DNA of 64,000 nt from Aliiroseovarius sp. M344 (GTDB lineage Bacteria; Pseudomonadota; Alphaproteobacteria; Rhodobacterales; Rhodobacteraceae): NCBI RefSeq assembly GCF_025140835.1, contig NZ_CP081153.1, positions 2,356,001 to 2,420,000 of the forward strand, written 5' to 3'. Shown here piece by piece: positions 1-8,470 of the stretch (its first letter is position 1; the number at the start of each line of letters is the position of its first letter). The notes beneath the pieces are model-generated. The model was not told the DNA's origin. It worked only from the letters and a program-made list of their open reading frames with translations, and searched no databases. A program made the position numbers and the translations under genes.

Positions 1-441
1 CGTTGGCGATTTCAGGTGCTGCCCATCGCGGGACTGCACGATCTGATCGGCAAAATAGCGAAAATTCTCTGCCCCGCGCAAAGCCGCTTTGGACATGAAC
101 CGAATGGTCTGGCCGGTGTCCCAGCATTCGCACAAGGCGATTTCTTCGGCCCGCGCCTCGATCGCTTCGGCCACATTGATCAGGATCTTGCGCCGCTCGG
201 CGGCGGCCATATCGCGCCAATCGGCAAAGGCCGCATGGGCTGCCTGTGCGGCCGCATCGATATCCGCAGCCGTGCCATGCGCCACGTCGCAGATCAGGCT
301 TTTGTCGACCGGGGACTGCGTAGTGAACGTCCCGCCCGCGCCCGCACGGTCAACACCGCCGATTCGGTTCTGGATCCCACCTTGGCGAAATCGCGAAAGA
401 TACCCGTCGCGCTTCTTGAGATTCTCGTCTAGTGCGGCCAT
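1..441 (-). CDS. Aldehyde dehydrogenase, HpaE-like (5-carboxymethyl-2-hydroxymuconate semialdehyde dehydrogenase), N-terminal part
   Basis: The first 147 codons are visible; the gene runs off the left edge, so the catalytic Cys and Glu are not seen. The reading frame is open to base 1. The visible part has the NAD-dependent aldehyde dehydrogenase N-terminal layout, with GRIDAAAQAA-like helix region, the WDTGQ stretch, and an ending ARDGQHLKSPT-like segment (here SRDGQHLKSPT) that is typical of HpaE of the homoprotocatechuate pathway. The start ATG follows a GGGGGCG Shine-Dalgarno. HpaE oxidises the ring-cleavage semialdehyde to the dicarboxylate in the cytoplasm. The rest of any hpa operon would lie outside the window. 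The family is certain; the substrate is an inference. Confidence 0.75.
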   Translation of the reverse strand, partial: MAALDENLKKRDGYLSRFRQGGIQNRIGGVDRAGAGGTFTTQSPVDKSLICDVAHGTAADIDAAAQAAHAAFADWRDMAAAERRKILINVAEAIEARAEEIALCECWDTGQTIRFMSKAALRGAENFRYFADQIVQSRDGQHLKSPT

Positions 442-501
442 GTCGCCCCCTCTTAACCAACTTACCAATCATAAGCCTGCGTCTGTAATTTGGTTCACAT
501 G

Positions 502-513
502 TTAACTAATTAA
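502..513. promoter_or_regulatory. TTAA-N4-TTAA dyad between hpaE-like gene and tupB
   Basis: A short A/T-rich inverted repeat (TTAACTAATTAA) lies 61 bases upstream of the HpaE-like start in the divergent region 442-714. Its position suits an operator for the aromatic-degradation gene. No regulator gene is visible and the half-sites are short, so this is weak. Confidence 0.25.
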
Positions 514-714
514 GGGAAGCACTGTCAACCCGAAGCGCGCACACTGGGCCAAACAAAACGTTTGTCGCGCGGCTATAGGCCGAAAAGGCTCGAAAAATGG
601 CCACAATGACGTTTCCAGCCCAAAATACGGTTTTTTTGTCACCCTTAGTGTGGTTGATCTGCTGCTGACTGGGCGTCGAAGCTGACCGGTTCGGTCAATA
701 CTCAAGGGGAAGGC

Positions 715-1419
715 ATGATTGATATCTGGTCTGGCATGACCCAAGCGTTCTGGCTTTTGGTGACGCTTGATGCCGATCTTGTTGAAATTACGCTAAGATC
801 ACTGCGCGTTACGTTGACCGCGCTGGTGATCGCCTGTGCGATTGCGCTGCCGTTGGGCGCATTTCTGGCCGTGCGCCGTTTCCGTGCCCGTCGGGTCACA
901 ATCGCCGTTCTGAATGCCCTGATGGGTCTGCCACCGGTCGTGGTTGGCTTGATCGTCTACGTGCTTTTCAGCCGCTCCGGGCCGCTTGGGGTGTTCGGAT
1001 TGTTGTTTACGCCCACGGCAATGATCATTGCACAGGTTATCATCATCACGCCGCTGATCGCGTCGATCGCACACCAGGCGCTGCGTGAGCTCTGGTCAGA
1101 TTATCATGACCTGCTGATCTCGATGAACACGACACAGCGGCAGCGCATTCAAGCCCTTCTGTGGGACGGCCGGCGCGCATTGCTGACGGCCGCGCTGGCG
1201 GGGTTCGGGCGTGCCATCGGCGAAGTCGGCGCGATCATGGTGGTGGGCGGAAACATCGACCACCACACCCGCGTTTTGACCACGGCGATCGCGCTGGAAA
1301 CCGGAAAAGGCGACTTCGCCCTGGCCCTTGGTCTTGGGTTCGTTCTGATCTTCATGGCAATTGCCGTGAACCTGGCCATCCACGTCATCAGCCGCACAGA
1401 ACAGGGGGGACGATGGTGA
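715..1419 (+). CDS. tupB: Tungstate ABC transporter, permease TupB
   Basis: A 234-residue inner-membrane permease with about five hydrophobic segments. The EAA-like cytoplasmic loop, around residues 157-175 (FGRAIGEVGAIMVVGG), is the contact site for the ATPase and is characteristic of the ModB/TupB/WtpB oxyanion permeases. The start follows AAGGGGAAGGC. It is the first gene of tupB-tupC-tupA and its last bases overlap the tupC start. The tungstate assignment comes from the binding protein encoded downstream, which is TupA-like rather than ModA-like. Together the three genes import tungstate for tungsto- or molybdoenzymes. Confidence 0.88.
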   Translation: MIDIWSGMTQAFWLLVTLDADLVEITLRSLRVTLTALVIACAIALPLGAFLAVRRFRARRVTIAVLNALMGLPPVVVGLIVYVLFSRSGPLGVFGLLFTPTAMIIAQVIIITPLIASIAHQALRELWSDYHDLLISMNTTQRQRIQALLWDGRRALLTAALAGFGRAIGEVGAIMVVGGNIDHHTRVLTTAIALETGKGDFALALGLGFVLIFMAIAVNLAIHVISRTEQGGRW

Positions 1420-2129
1420 GCAAGCTGTTCCCTGTGGTCATCAACGATGCGTCGGTGCGCCGTGCGGGCAAAGTGTTGCTCGCCCCTACCGATCTGACGC
1501 TCAAGGGTCACGGCGTCACAATTGTGATCGGGCCAAATGGCGCGGGCAAGACCTCGTTGCTGCGGATGCTGCACGGGATTGCGCGGTTGGGCAGCGGGTC
1601 CATTACCTGGGCCTGCCCCGACGACGAAGCCCGGCGCCGACAAGCCTTTGTCTTCCAATCCCCTATCATCATGCGCCGCTCGGTTTTGGGAAATCTGGTC
1701 TATCCGCTTCGCCAGACCGGGATGTCGCGCGCCGACGCCAACGCGCGCGCGGCACAGGCTGCCGATGAGGTTGGGCTGGGCGAGATGCTCGACCGCCCTG
1801 CCCTGTTTCTGTCGGGCGGTGAACGGCAAAAACTTGCGCTGGCCCGCGCCTTGATCACCAAGCCAGATCTGCTGTTTCTGGACGAGCCATGTGCATCGCT
1901 TGACGGGCGCGCAACCCGCGAAATAGAGGCCATACTGACGCGCACGGCAACAGCCGGAACACGGTTGATCATGTCGACCCACGATATGGGGCAAGCGCGG
2001 CGTCTGGCGACCGAAGTCATTTTCCTGCTGAACGGGAAAATCCACGAACACAGCCCGGCAGAGCAATTCTTTGCAGGGCCAACAACCGCACAGGCAGCGG
2101 CATTTCTTAAAGGGGATATTGTCGAATGA
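1413..2129 (+). CDS. tupC: Tungstate ABC transporter, ATP-binding protein TupC
   Basis: A 238-residue ABC ATPase with Walker A GPNGAGKTS, signature LSGGERQK and Walker B LLFLDEPCASLD, followed by the H-loop STHD. The ATG at 1413 overlaps the end of tupB by 7 bases; the longer open frame upstream is only read-through inside tupB. There is no C-terminal TOBE/molybdate regulatory domain, as usual for TupC. It energises TupB for oxyanion import. The stop overlaps the tupA start (ATGA), so the operon is translationally coupled. Confidence 0.88.
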   Translation: MVSKLFPVVINDASVRRAGKVLLAPTDLTLKGHGVTIVIGPNGAGKTSLLRMLHGIARLGSGSITWACPDDEARRRQAFVFQSPIIMRRSVLGNLVYPLRQTGMSRADANARAAQAADEVGLGEMLDRPALFLSGGERQKLALARALITKPDLLFLDEPCASLDGRATREIEAILTRTATAGTRLIMSTHDMGQARRLATEVIFLLNGKIHEHSPAEQFFAGPTTAQAAAFLKGDIVE

Positions 2130-2920
2130 TCCGGTTTATTCTGGGGGCCATAACATCTTTGGCTCTTGCTGGCACCGCACTTGCCGACGACATGAAGCTT
2201 GCGGTGACGACGTCATTCCACAACTCGGGTCTGGCTGACATCTTGCTGCCGCAGATCAAACAAGACACGGGCATCGAGGTCCAGCTTTTGGTTGTCGGCA
2301 CCGGTCAGGCAATCAAGCTAGGTGCAGGGGGGGACGTAGACGCAATCTTGGTGCATTCACGCTCAGCCGAGGAGGAATTCTTGGCAGAGGGTTTAGGCAC
2401 CCATCGCCGCGAGATAATGTACAATGACTTCGTTTTCATTGGCCCCAAAGCGGATGAGGCCAAGCTGGCCGAGGCGACAAGCGCCACCGATGCCCTGACG
2501 CGCATCGCAACCGCCACCGCACCCTTTGTCAGCCGCGGTGATGACAGCGGTACCCACAAAAAAGAACGAAGCCTGTGGGCCGCCGCAGACCTCGCCCCCT
2601 CTGGCGCATGGTACAATGAAGTCGGCGCAGGTATGGGGGCGGCTCTGAACACGGCTGCAGCCTTGGATGCCTATATCATGTCAGACCGAGCGAGCTGGCT
2701 GAACTTTGCCAATAAGGGCGAACTGGCGCTGATCTACGCAGGTGATCCGTTGCTGTTCAACCAGTATGCCTTTTTGCCGGTAAACTCGGAAAAGCACCCG
2801 CATGTTAAAGCAGCGCTGACCGCGAAACTGGAAGACTGGCTGGTGTCCGAAACCGCGAAGTTACTGATCAATGGCTATAGGATCAACGGCGAGACCTTGT
2901 TTGTTTTCAATGCCGATTAA
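2126..2920 (+). CDS. tupA: Tungstate-binding periplasmic protein TupA
   Basis: A 264-residue substrate-binding protein with a Sec signal peptide (about residues 1-21, cleavage after ALA). It has the TupA landmarks: TTSFHNSG near the mature N-terminus, VGTGQAIKLG and GDVDAILVHS around residues 58-78, MYNDFVFIGP, and SRGDDSGTHKKE around 136-147. TupA proteins bind tungstate with very high affinity and discriminate against molybdate. Placing the binding protein last, after permease and ATPase, is unusual but workable. It converges on the RidA gene at 2955-3365. The family is secure; ion specificity is inferred from these motifs. Confidence 0.9.
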   Translation: MIRFILGAITSLALAGTALADDMKLAVTTSFHNSGLADILLPQIKQDTGIEVQLLVVGTGQAIKLGAGGDVDAILVHSRSAEEEFLAEGLGTHRREIMYNDFVFIGPKADEAKLAEATSATDALTRIATATAPFVSRGDDSGTHKKERSLWAAADLAPSGAWYNEVGAGMGAALNTAAALDAYIMSDRASWLNFANKGELALIYAGDPLLFNQYAFLPVNSEKHPHVKAALTAKLEDWLVSETAKLLINGYRINGETLFVFNAD

Positions 2921-2954
2921 CGCGGGCTGACAACCGCCTTGCCCGACCGCCGCG

Positions 2955-3365
2955 TCACTGGCCAGCATGATCTGCGATGACCGCGTCGACCTCGATTTCG
3001 ACCAGCCATTCTGGGTTCACAAATCTTGTCACAGCCATGATCGTGTCAACAGGGCGCGCATCAAGGCAATATGGTTTGCGCGCATCGATGGCTGCTTTCC
3101 AGTTCTCGATGTCGGTCAGGATAACTCTCGTGCGGACGATGTCCTGCAAACCGGAACCAGCCTGTTCCAGCGCCGCCTTGATGATCTCAAAACACTGCGT
3201 TGTCTGTGCGTGGACATCGCCAATGCCGACGGTCTTCCCATCCCGGTCGACTGGGGCGGTCCCGCCAACCGAAATATATGGCCCAACCCGCACCGCGCGG
3301 CTGAACCCGACAATCTGTTCCATCGGGTTTCCGTTTGATACCAACTGCCGCTTTAGTTCCGTCAT
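2955..3365 (-). CDS. RidA-family (YjgF/YER057c/UK114) enamine/imine deaminase
   Basis: A 136-residue cytoplasmic protein of RidA length and fold, with ISVGGTAPVD near residues 31-40, DIVRTRVILTDI around 75-86, and Arg104 in LDARPVDT at the place of the catalytic Arg of RidA (Arg105 in E. coli). RidA proteins hydrolyse reactive 2-aminoacrylate and related enamines released by PLP enzymes to keto acids and ammonia. The start follows AGAGGAGAAAGAC. The gene is one of two RidA paralogues flanking a PLP-dependent cysteate lyase (5138-6151), whose reaction intermediate is 2-aminoacrylate, which suggests a linked role. Confidence 0.85.
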   Translation of the reverse strand: MTELKRQLVSNGNPMEQIVGFSRAVRVGPYISVGGTAPVDRDGKTVGIGDVHAQTTQCFEIIKAALEQAGSGLQDIVRTRVILTDIENWKAAIDARKPYCLDARPVDTIMAVTRFVNPEWLVEIEVDAVIADHAGQ

Positions 3366-3611
3366 GTCTTTCTCCTCTACAGGTATATCGTCTCAACGCA
3401 TTGTATCGGAGTATCCGGTCTGAGAACGGTAAATCGCAGACATCGCCGAATTTGATGTGTTGCGCGCTGGTGAGAACGGCGCATGAACTTTGCAGCGGGG
3501 TCGGCACATGTCACGGCCATAGGGCCATTTCGGGTGTTTTGCGTGATTGAGGCAAATCAATGCTTCGATGCCGCCTTGCTGCTAATTTCTGGTTAGTTTG
3601 GGGGGAATGAG

Positions 3612-3890
3612 ATGATCACTTTGGATGATATTGAAGACATGTCTGCGCTTACGCGCGCGGAGATCGACGCGCTTGCAGAACACGAACACTCGAATGAGTT
3701 CGATGCCGCTGTCATGGGGGACTACCTCATGCATGTTCATCACGGCCCCCAAAAAGTTCATCAGATGATTTGCGAGGATATTCGCGCCGCATTGCACGAC
3801 GACAACGCGCCCCACGCGCGTAAACTGTTCGCTGTTCTGCGTGGGTTTCTTTACGAATACCCGGAAGCCGCCCGCGGCGTGGGCGACTAA
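3612..3890 (+). CDS. Conserved-looking hypothetical protein, histidine-rich, 92 aa
   Basis: Function not recognised. The protein is acidic and helical, with six His residues between about residues 24 and 49 (EHEHSNE, MHVHHGPQKVH), which could bind a metal. There is no signal peptide or membrane segment. A strong GGGGGG tract lies just upstream of the ATG and codon use matches the neighbours, which supports a real gene. It stands alone between a RidA gene and a LysR gene that both point leftwards. The C-terminus ends with a Gly-rich tail after an alpha-helical region (ARKLFAVLRGFLYEY). Confidence 0.6.
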   Translation: MITLDDIEDMSALTRAEIDALAEHEHSNEFDAAVMGDYLMHVHHGPQKVHQMICEDIRAALHDDNAPHARKLFAVLRGFLYEYPEAARGVGD

Positions 3891-4094
3891 CACCACAAAC
3901 CAGACCACAGCATTTGAACAGGTCGCTGGGTAGGTTATGCGCGCAGCCAGACCAACCAGATGAACCATACGCGATACTCGTTTAAATCACCTTTTTTGCC
4001 CGATACCCTGATGACGGTCACAGCTGGCCCTTGTTGACCAAATTGCGGTGCCGATGAACCCACCACCCTGAATTTCATTCCACTGGTTGAGGTC

Positions 4095-5015
4095 TTACGT
4101 CGCGTCTGGTGGGCAATCTCCGACAGTGCGAAGCTGCAGTTGCTTTGCAAGATGTTGCCATACCTGCTCGGCATGCTCAGATTGGGCCTCAGAAAGGCGC
4201 ACCATACGAATGATCAGCGGTTGCGAAGGCAAGACATCGTCGATCCGCACCAGCGAGCCATTGGACATATGATCACCAACAAGGGATTGCGGCAACCATG
4301 CGATACCAATGCCCGTTAGCACCAGTTGCAGCATCGCCAGTGTCAGTGCGGTTTCGGCGATTGCCGACACAGTGGTGCCTTTTGGCAAGCGCGGGTTGAT
4401 CATTCGGGCAAATACCTGCCCCAGAAAGACCTCAGGTGGATAGCTTATCATCGGAAGAAACGCCACGTCGGCCTTGGTGCGGCCGTTCGGCGTCGCGACC
4501 GGGATCAACATGTCCGTCCCAAGCGTGACCGTTTCGAAAGCATTGCCGGGCTCGGGTGTTTCATCACCCGGAAGCGCATACATAATCGCAAAATCGACCT
4601 GCTTGGAGATCAGATGCATCAGGCATTCGTCCTGATTGCCTGAACGCACCCGCGTTGATGTCTGACCATTTGCGGTCAAAGCCAGAACCACTTGCGGCGA
4701 CACGGTGGTCGTCAGCGCGTGCTGACAGACAAAACCCAGTGATTTCGCGGTCTGGTCGCTGGCGGTCTTCATTGTGTGGCGCAACGTGTGCAATCGCGCG
4801 CTAAGATCACGCAGCTCGGGTTCAAGCGCCTGCACACCGGGCATAAGGGTTACAGGTTTGCGGCGGCGGTCAAACAGCGTCGCACCGATGCTGTCTTCGA
4901 TAATTCGCACCCGGCGCGTAAAGGCCGACTGAGTCAGCAGCCGTCGTTCCGCCGCCCGCGCCAGCGAACCGCCATCAAGCACCGCCAAAATATCGTCAAT
5001 CCATTCAAGCCGCAT
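4095..5015 (-). CDS. LysR-family transcriptional regulator (likely regulator of cuyA)
   Basis: A 306-residue LysR regulator. The N-terminal winged helix-turn-helix (residues about 1-60) has SLARAAERRLLTQSAFTRRVRIIEDSIGA, and a periplasmic-binding-fold effector domain follows. It is transcribed divergently from the cuyA-racemase genes across a 122-base gap that contains a perfect TTGCA-N5-TGCAA dyad, the classic layout for LysR control of its neighbour. In known cysteate-degrading roseobacters a LysR (CuyR) sits next to cuyA; calling this one CuyR is an inference. No clear Shine-Dalgarno precedes the start. Confidence 0.8.
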   Translation of the reverse strand: MRLEWIDDILAVLDGGSLARAAERRLLTQSAFTRRVRIIEDSIGATLFDRRRKPVTLMPGVQALEPELRDLSARLHTLRHTMKTASDQTAKSLGFVCQHALTTTVSPQVVLALTANGQTSTRVRSGNQDECLMHLISKQVDFAIMYALPGDETPEPGNAFETVTLGTDMLIPVATPNGRTKADVAFLPMISYPPEVFLGQVFARMINPRLPKGTTVSAIAETALTLAMLQLVLTGIGIAWLPQSLVGDHMSNGSLVRIDDVLPSQPLIIRMVRLSEAQSEHAEQVWQHLAKQLQLRTVGDCPPDAT

Positions 5016-5044
5016 GGAACATCGATAGCGTAACCCGCTGTAAC

Positions 5045-5059
5045 TTGCAATTAATGCAA
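5045..5059. promoter_or_regulatory. LysR-type operator dyad TTGCA-N5-TGCAA
   Basis: A perfect 5-5-5 inverted repeat in the divergent LysR/cuyA intergenic region. It includes the T-N11-A core of LysR recognition sites. A further TTGCA-like half-site (TTTTGCATTAGG) begins near 5073, where an activation half-site would be expected. This is the probable binding site of the LysR at 4095-5015. Confidence 0.55.
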
Positions 5060-5137
5060 CTTATTGGCCAAATTTTGCATTAGGAACTGCCCTCTTTAGT
5101 GGATAAATTGATGAAAGCCAAAATTAGGAGTCCTCCC

Positions 5138-6151
5138 ATGCATCTCGCCCGCTTTCCCCGCCTGCACCTTGCCCACCTGCCCACGCCGCTTGAGCCGATG
5201 AAGCGGCTGTCCAAGGAACTGGGTTGCGAGATCTGGATCAAGCGCGACGATTGCACTGGCATGTCGACGGGCGGAAACAAGACCCGCAAGCTTGAATTCC
5301 TGATGGCGGAAGCCGAGGCACAGGGCGCTGACATGGTCATGACGCAGGGGGCGACCCAAACCAACCATGGCCGCCAGACCGCGGCATTTGCCGCCAAGCT
5401 GGGCCTTGACTGTCACATCCTTTTGGAAGACCGCACCGGCTATCAGGATGGCAACTACAACACCAACGGCAATGTGCTGCTTGATCATCTGCATGGCGCC
5501 ACGACCGAGAAATTCCCCGGTGGCCACGATATGGTGGCCGAGATGGAAAAAGCCGCCGAGACATTTCGTGCAGCCGGGCGCAATGTCTATGTCATCCCCG
5601 GTGGCGGGTCCAATGCGACCGGCGCGCTTGGTTATGTGAACGCTGCCTTCGAGCTGTTGTCGCAGGCGAATGACGCAGGGTTGAGGATCGACCGTCTGGT
5701 GCATGCCACCGGGTCATCCGGCACCCAAGCCGGGCTTGTCACCGGTATGTGCGCGATGAATTCTCTAGTACCCGTGCTGGGTATTGGCACGCGCGCGCCG
5801 CAGCCCAAACAAGAGCAAATGGTGTTTGATCTGGCCTGCAAGACAGCGGAAAAACTGGGCTGCCCCGGTGTGGTCAAACGTGAGGATGTGATGGCCAATA
5901 CCAATTATGTTGGCGAAGGGTATGGCCTGCCGACCGAAAGCGGGATCGAGGCGATCCGCATGTTTGCCGAATTGGAAGGCATCCTTCTGGACCCCTGCTA
6001 TTCGGCCAAGGGTGCCGCTGGCCTGATCGATCTGGCGCGCAAGGGCGAGTTCAAGGATCAGCGCGTCGTATTTCTGCATACCGGTGGCGCCGCGGCATTG
6101 GGTGGCTATGACTTCGCCTTTGACAACTCCAGCCGCTGGGTGAATGTCTGA
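5138..6151 (+). CDS. cuyA: L-cysteate sulfo-lyase / D-cysteine desulfhydrase family (PLP)
   Basis: A 337-residue PLP enzyme of the ACC deaminase/D-cysteine desulfhydrase fold. The PLP lysine is Lys51 in [20 protein letters not shown] precedes it, then [27 protein letters not shown], the [18 protein letters not shown] phosphate-binding region, and a C-terminal HTGGAAAL. Overall it reads as CuyA, which splits L-cysteate to pyruvate, ammonia and sulfite. I take the ATG at 5138, with AGGAG seven bases upstream; an in-frame start at 5099 lacks a ribosome site. The racemase follows after three bases. No sulfite exporter or oxidase is visible nearby, so D-cysteine or another beta-substituted alanine remains possible as substrate. 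Confidence 0.82.
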   Translation: MHLARFPRLHLAHLPTPLEPMKRLSKELGCEIWIKRDDCTGMSTGGNKTRKLEFLMAEAEAQGADMVMTQGATQTNHGRQTAAFAAKLGLDCHILLEDRTGYQDGNYNTNGNVLLDHLHGATTEKFPGGHDMVAEMEKAAETFRAAGRNVYVIPGGGSNATGALGYVNAAFELLSQANDAGLRIDRLVHATGSSGTQAGLVTGMCAMNSLVPVLGIGTRAPQPKQEQMVFDLACKTAEKLGCPGVVKREDVMANTNYVGEGYGLPTESGIEAIRMFAELEGILLDPCYSAKGAAGLIDLARKGEFKDQRVVFLHTGGAAALGGYDFAFDNSSRWVNV

Positions 6152-6154
6152 CCA

Positions 6155-6871
6155 ATGGCCGATCTTCGCACCATCGGGGTTCTTGGTGGCATGGGTCCCG
6201 AAGCAACCGTCCTACTTCAGCGCAAGCTGATCGAGGCGGTGCAGCCTCGCGATGACAGCGATCATATTCCTTTGCTCATTGACATGAACCCGCAGGTTCC
6301 GTCACGGATCGCCCATCTGATTGAGAGCAACGGCACCGATCCGGGCCCAACGCTTGCTGAGATGGCGCAGCGGCTTCAGACCGCCGGGGCCGTGGCATTG
6401 GCAATGCCCTGCAATACCGCACACCACTATGCGAAGGCGATCACCGACGCGGTCGATATTCCCCTTCTGAACATGGTCGATCTGGCTGCGGACCATGCGG
6501 CCAAAACGCTTGGGACTGGGGGATGTGTCGGTCTGTTGGCCTCGCCTGCAGTGCGGCGTATCCGACTTTTTGAAACGGCGCTTTCAGCGCGCGGTTTGTC
6601 TGTTATCTGGCCCGCAAAAGATCAGCCCATGCTGGATGCGATCCGTGCAATCAAGGCGGGCGACGCCGGTACGTCGCCCCGTGACACGCTGCTGTCGGCG
6701 TCAACCGAGCTGGCCGCTGCAGGAGCAGAGCTGCAATTCGTCGCCTGCTCTGAATTCTCTATCATCGCCGACAGTGTCGCACCGGAGGCCAATGTTCTGG
6801 ACACTATTGATTTGCTCACAAGTTCGATTATCGAGACTTCACGGGCAGGTTTCTCGGGCAAATCTGAATAA
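6155..6871 (+). CDS. Aspartate/glutamate racemase family protein
   Basis: A 238-residue cytoplasmic protein of the PLP-independent Asp/Glu racemase fold. It opens with TIGVLGGMGPEAT, and has both catalytic cysteines: Cys86 in MPCNTAHH and Cys198 in VACSEFS. These act as the two-base pair that inverts the alpha carbon. It starts three bases after cuyA, so the two are co-transcribed. The obvious reading is that it inverts an acidic amino acid, possibly a sulfonated aspartate analogue such as D-cysteate, to supply the lyase; that substrate is inferred only from the neighbourhood. Confidence 0.82.
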   Translation: MADLRTIGVLGGMGPEATVLLQRKLIEAVQPRDDSDHIPLLIDMNPQVPSRIAHLIESNGTDPGPTLAEMAQRLQTAGAVALAMPCNTAHHYAKAITDAVDIPLLNMVDLAADHAAKTLGTGGCVGLLASPAVRRIRLFETALSARGLSVIWPAKDQPMLDAIRAIKAGDAGTSPRDTLLSASTELAAAGAELQFVACSEFSIIADSVAPEANVLDTIDLLTSSIIETSRAGFSGKSE

Positions 6872-6966
6872 TCCGTGGGCCAATTACGCAAGCGCTGATT
6901 GCACACTGCTACCTCCCAGCTCAGATTCGGTAATTGCCCGGCCTGCACCCATAGAAAGGAAGACCC

Positions 6967-7314
6967 ATGACCCAGATCGAACGAATGCACAGCACCGGCC
7001 GGATGAGCCGGATCGTCATCCATGGTGAAACCATTTATCTTTGCGGCCAAGTGGGTGAGGCCGGGGCCAGCGTGGCAGACCAGACCCGCCAGACCCTAGC
7101 AAAGATCGAAGGCCTTCTGGCCGAAGCAGGCTCTGACAAGACCAAGATCCTGCAAGCGATCATCTGGCTGGCTTCGATGGACGATTTTGCTGAGATGAAC
7201 GCGGTTTGGGATGATTGGGTCCTCCCTGGCACAGAACCCGCCCGCGCTTGTGGCGAAGCGGCACTGGCCCGACCCGAATTGAAGGTCGAGATTACCATCA
7301 CCGCCGCACGCTAG
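6967..7314 (+). CDS. RidA-family protein, short type (115 aa)
   Basis: A second RidA-like protein, from a different subgroup than the one at 2955-3365. It has IYLCGQVGEAG near residues 23-33, ILQAIIWLASMDDFAEMNAVWDDWV, and Arg93 in EPARACGEAAL at the catalytic Arg position, followed by KVEITITA. The start follows AAAGGAAGACCC. It lies 95 bases after the racemase, same strand, so it probably belongs to the cuyA transcript. A role in clearing 2-aminoacrylate released by the lyase is plausible. Confidence 0.82.
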   Translation: MTQIERMHSTGRMSRIVIHGETIYLCGQVGEAGASVADQTRQTLAKIEGLLAEAGSDKTKILQAIIWLASMDDFAEMNAVWDDWVLPGTEPARACGEAALARPELKVEITITAAR

Positions 7315-7318
7315 CGCT

Positions 7319-8203
7319 TTACAACAATTCCCAGAGCTTGCGCGCTGTCGGATCGAAAGCCGCTGGATTGGACAGCGCAGAAATCGTCAAACTGGTGCAC
7401 CAACCCTCGTCCCCAATCGGTACCAACACGCCGTTGGCAAGTTCTGCAGCAATGGCTGTTTCGGGCATCCATGCAAACCCGCTTCCGGTCACAAGACGTC
7501 GCTTGATTGTCTCGACCAGGCTATCGACATAGATCTTTTCAACATTCAGCGGTTGGCGGCCGATAATATTCTCAACCACCATGCCCAAGAACGACGACCG
7601 CTCATAGGCCAGATAAGGGATCGGTGGGCCGTCCTGCCGGCCAAGATCCCAGCCCCGTGCGCGCACCGCTTCTGTGGCGGCCACCGGGATCAGCCGATCG
7701 GTCAACAGGTCTTTTCGCGCAAATGCGGCCCCGTCTATCATGGGTGAGACGGAATGATGGTAATAACACAGCATCACATCCACCGCGCCCTCTACCAAAA
7801 GTTCACAACAGGTGCTCAGGGAATCAGACACCACACGCGTGCGTAGGTCGCGAATTTGCCGTTGCATCTCTTCAATCCGAGTGGCGAGGTAGTTCACTGA
7901 AATCGTGTGAAGTACCGAAAATCGGACAAATTGGCTGTCTCCCCGATCAGCATCGCGCAATGATTGCCGCGATTCCGACAGTTGAGAAATCGCGGCTAGC
8001 GCGACCGGAAGAAACTGCTGACCCGCTTCTGTTAACTGCACCGGATAAGTCGCACGGTTGACCAAGGGCAAACCGACCCAACTTTCCAACGCCTTGATTC
8101 TGCGGCTGAAAGCCGATTGCGTAATGTTCCTTTCGTCAGAGGCGCGGGTGAAGTTCAAGGTCCGAGCCAGGCATTCAAAATCACGTATCCAATTTAAGTC
8201 CAT
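7319..8203 (-). CDS. LysR-family transcriptional regulator
   Basis: A 294-residue LysR regulator with helix-turn-helix at residues about 10-45 (LARTLNFTRASDERNITQSAFSRRIKALE, read in two halves) and a substrate-binding-like effector domain. I take the ATG at 8203 (MDLNWIRDF), the normal LysR beginning; an in-frame TTG further upstream is less likely. It converges on the RidA gene (4-base gap) and is divergent from the ABC importer at 8471, so it is the likely regulator of that operon. It is paralogous in style to the LysR at 4095-5015, with similar N-termini. Confidence 0.8.
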   Translation of the reverse strand: MDLNWIRDFECLARTLNFTRASDERNITQSAFSRRIKALESWVGLPLVNRATYPVQLTEAGQQFLPVALAAISQLSESRQSLRDADRGDSQFVRFSVLHTISVNYLATRIEEMQRQIRDLRTRVVSDSLSTCCELLVEGAVDVMLCYYHHSVSPMIDGAAFARKDLLTDRLIPVAATEAVRARGWDLGRQDGPPIPYLAYERSSFLGMVVENIIGRQPLNVEKIYVDSLVETIKRRLVTGSGFAWMPETAIAAELANGVLVPIGDEGWCTSLTISALSNPAAFDPTARKLWELL

Positions 8204-8238
8204 GCGTTGCTGCACCTGTTTTTGGGATCCGCCCAAGT

Positions 8239-8251
8239 ATAGTTAATCTAT
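8239..8251. promoter_or_regulatory. Candidate LysR operator, ATAG-N5-CTAT dyad
   Basis: A perfect 4-5-4 inverted repeat, 36 bases upstream of the second LysR start and in the 267-base divergent region before the ABC importer. A second ATAG half-site (ATAGTTTGATGAA) begins near 8264. Its place and size fit autoregulation by the LysR. Confidence 0.4.
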
Positions 8252-8470
8252 GCAAAAAAAGAATAGTTTGATGAAATGTTCGAATTGGCCCTCTTAAAAC
8301 TTCGCGGTCTAGACTTTTGGGCAGTGCCCGGCGCGCTGTCTAAAAACCAGTTCCCGGTCCACATTTGCGGCACTTAAGCCAATTTAGCGCGAAGTCTCCG
8401 CTCAGTGTGGAACCCAAAAGAACCAAAATAAGCGCCAGAAAACCGGCGCATCTCAACAGAGGAGACTACA

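Noticed and set aside
1149..2066. Long minus-strand open frame opposite tupB and tupC
   Set aside because: It is the antisense shadow of two clear ABC genes in high-G+C DNA, has no protein-like pattern and no ribosome site.
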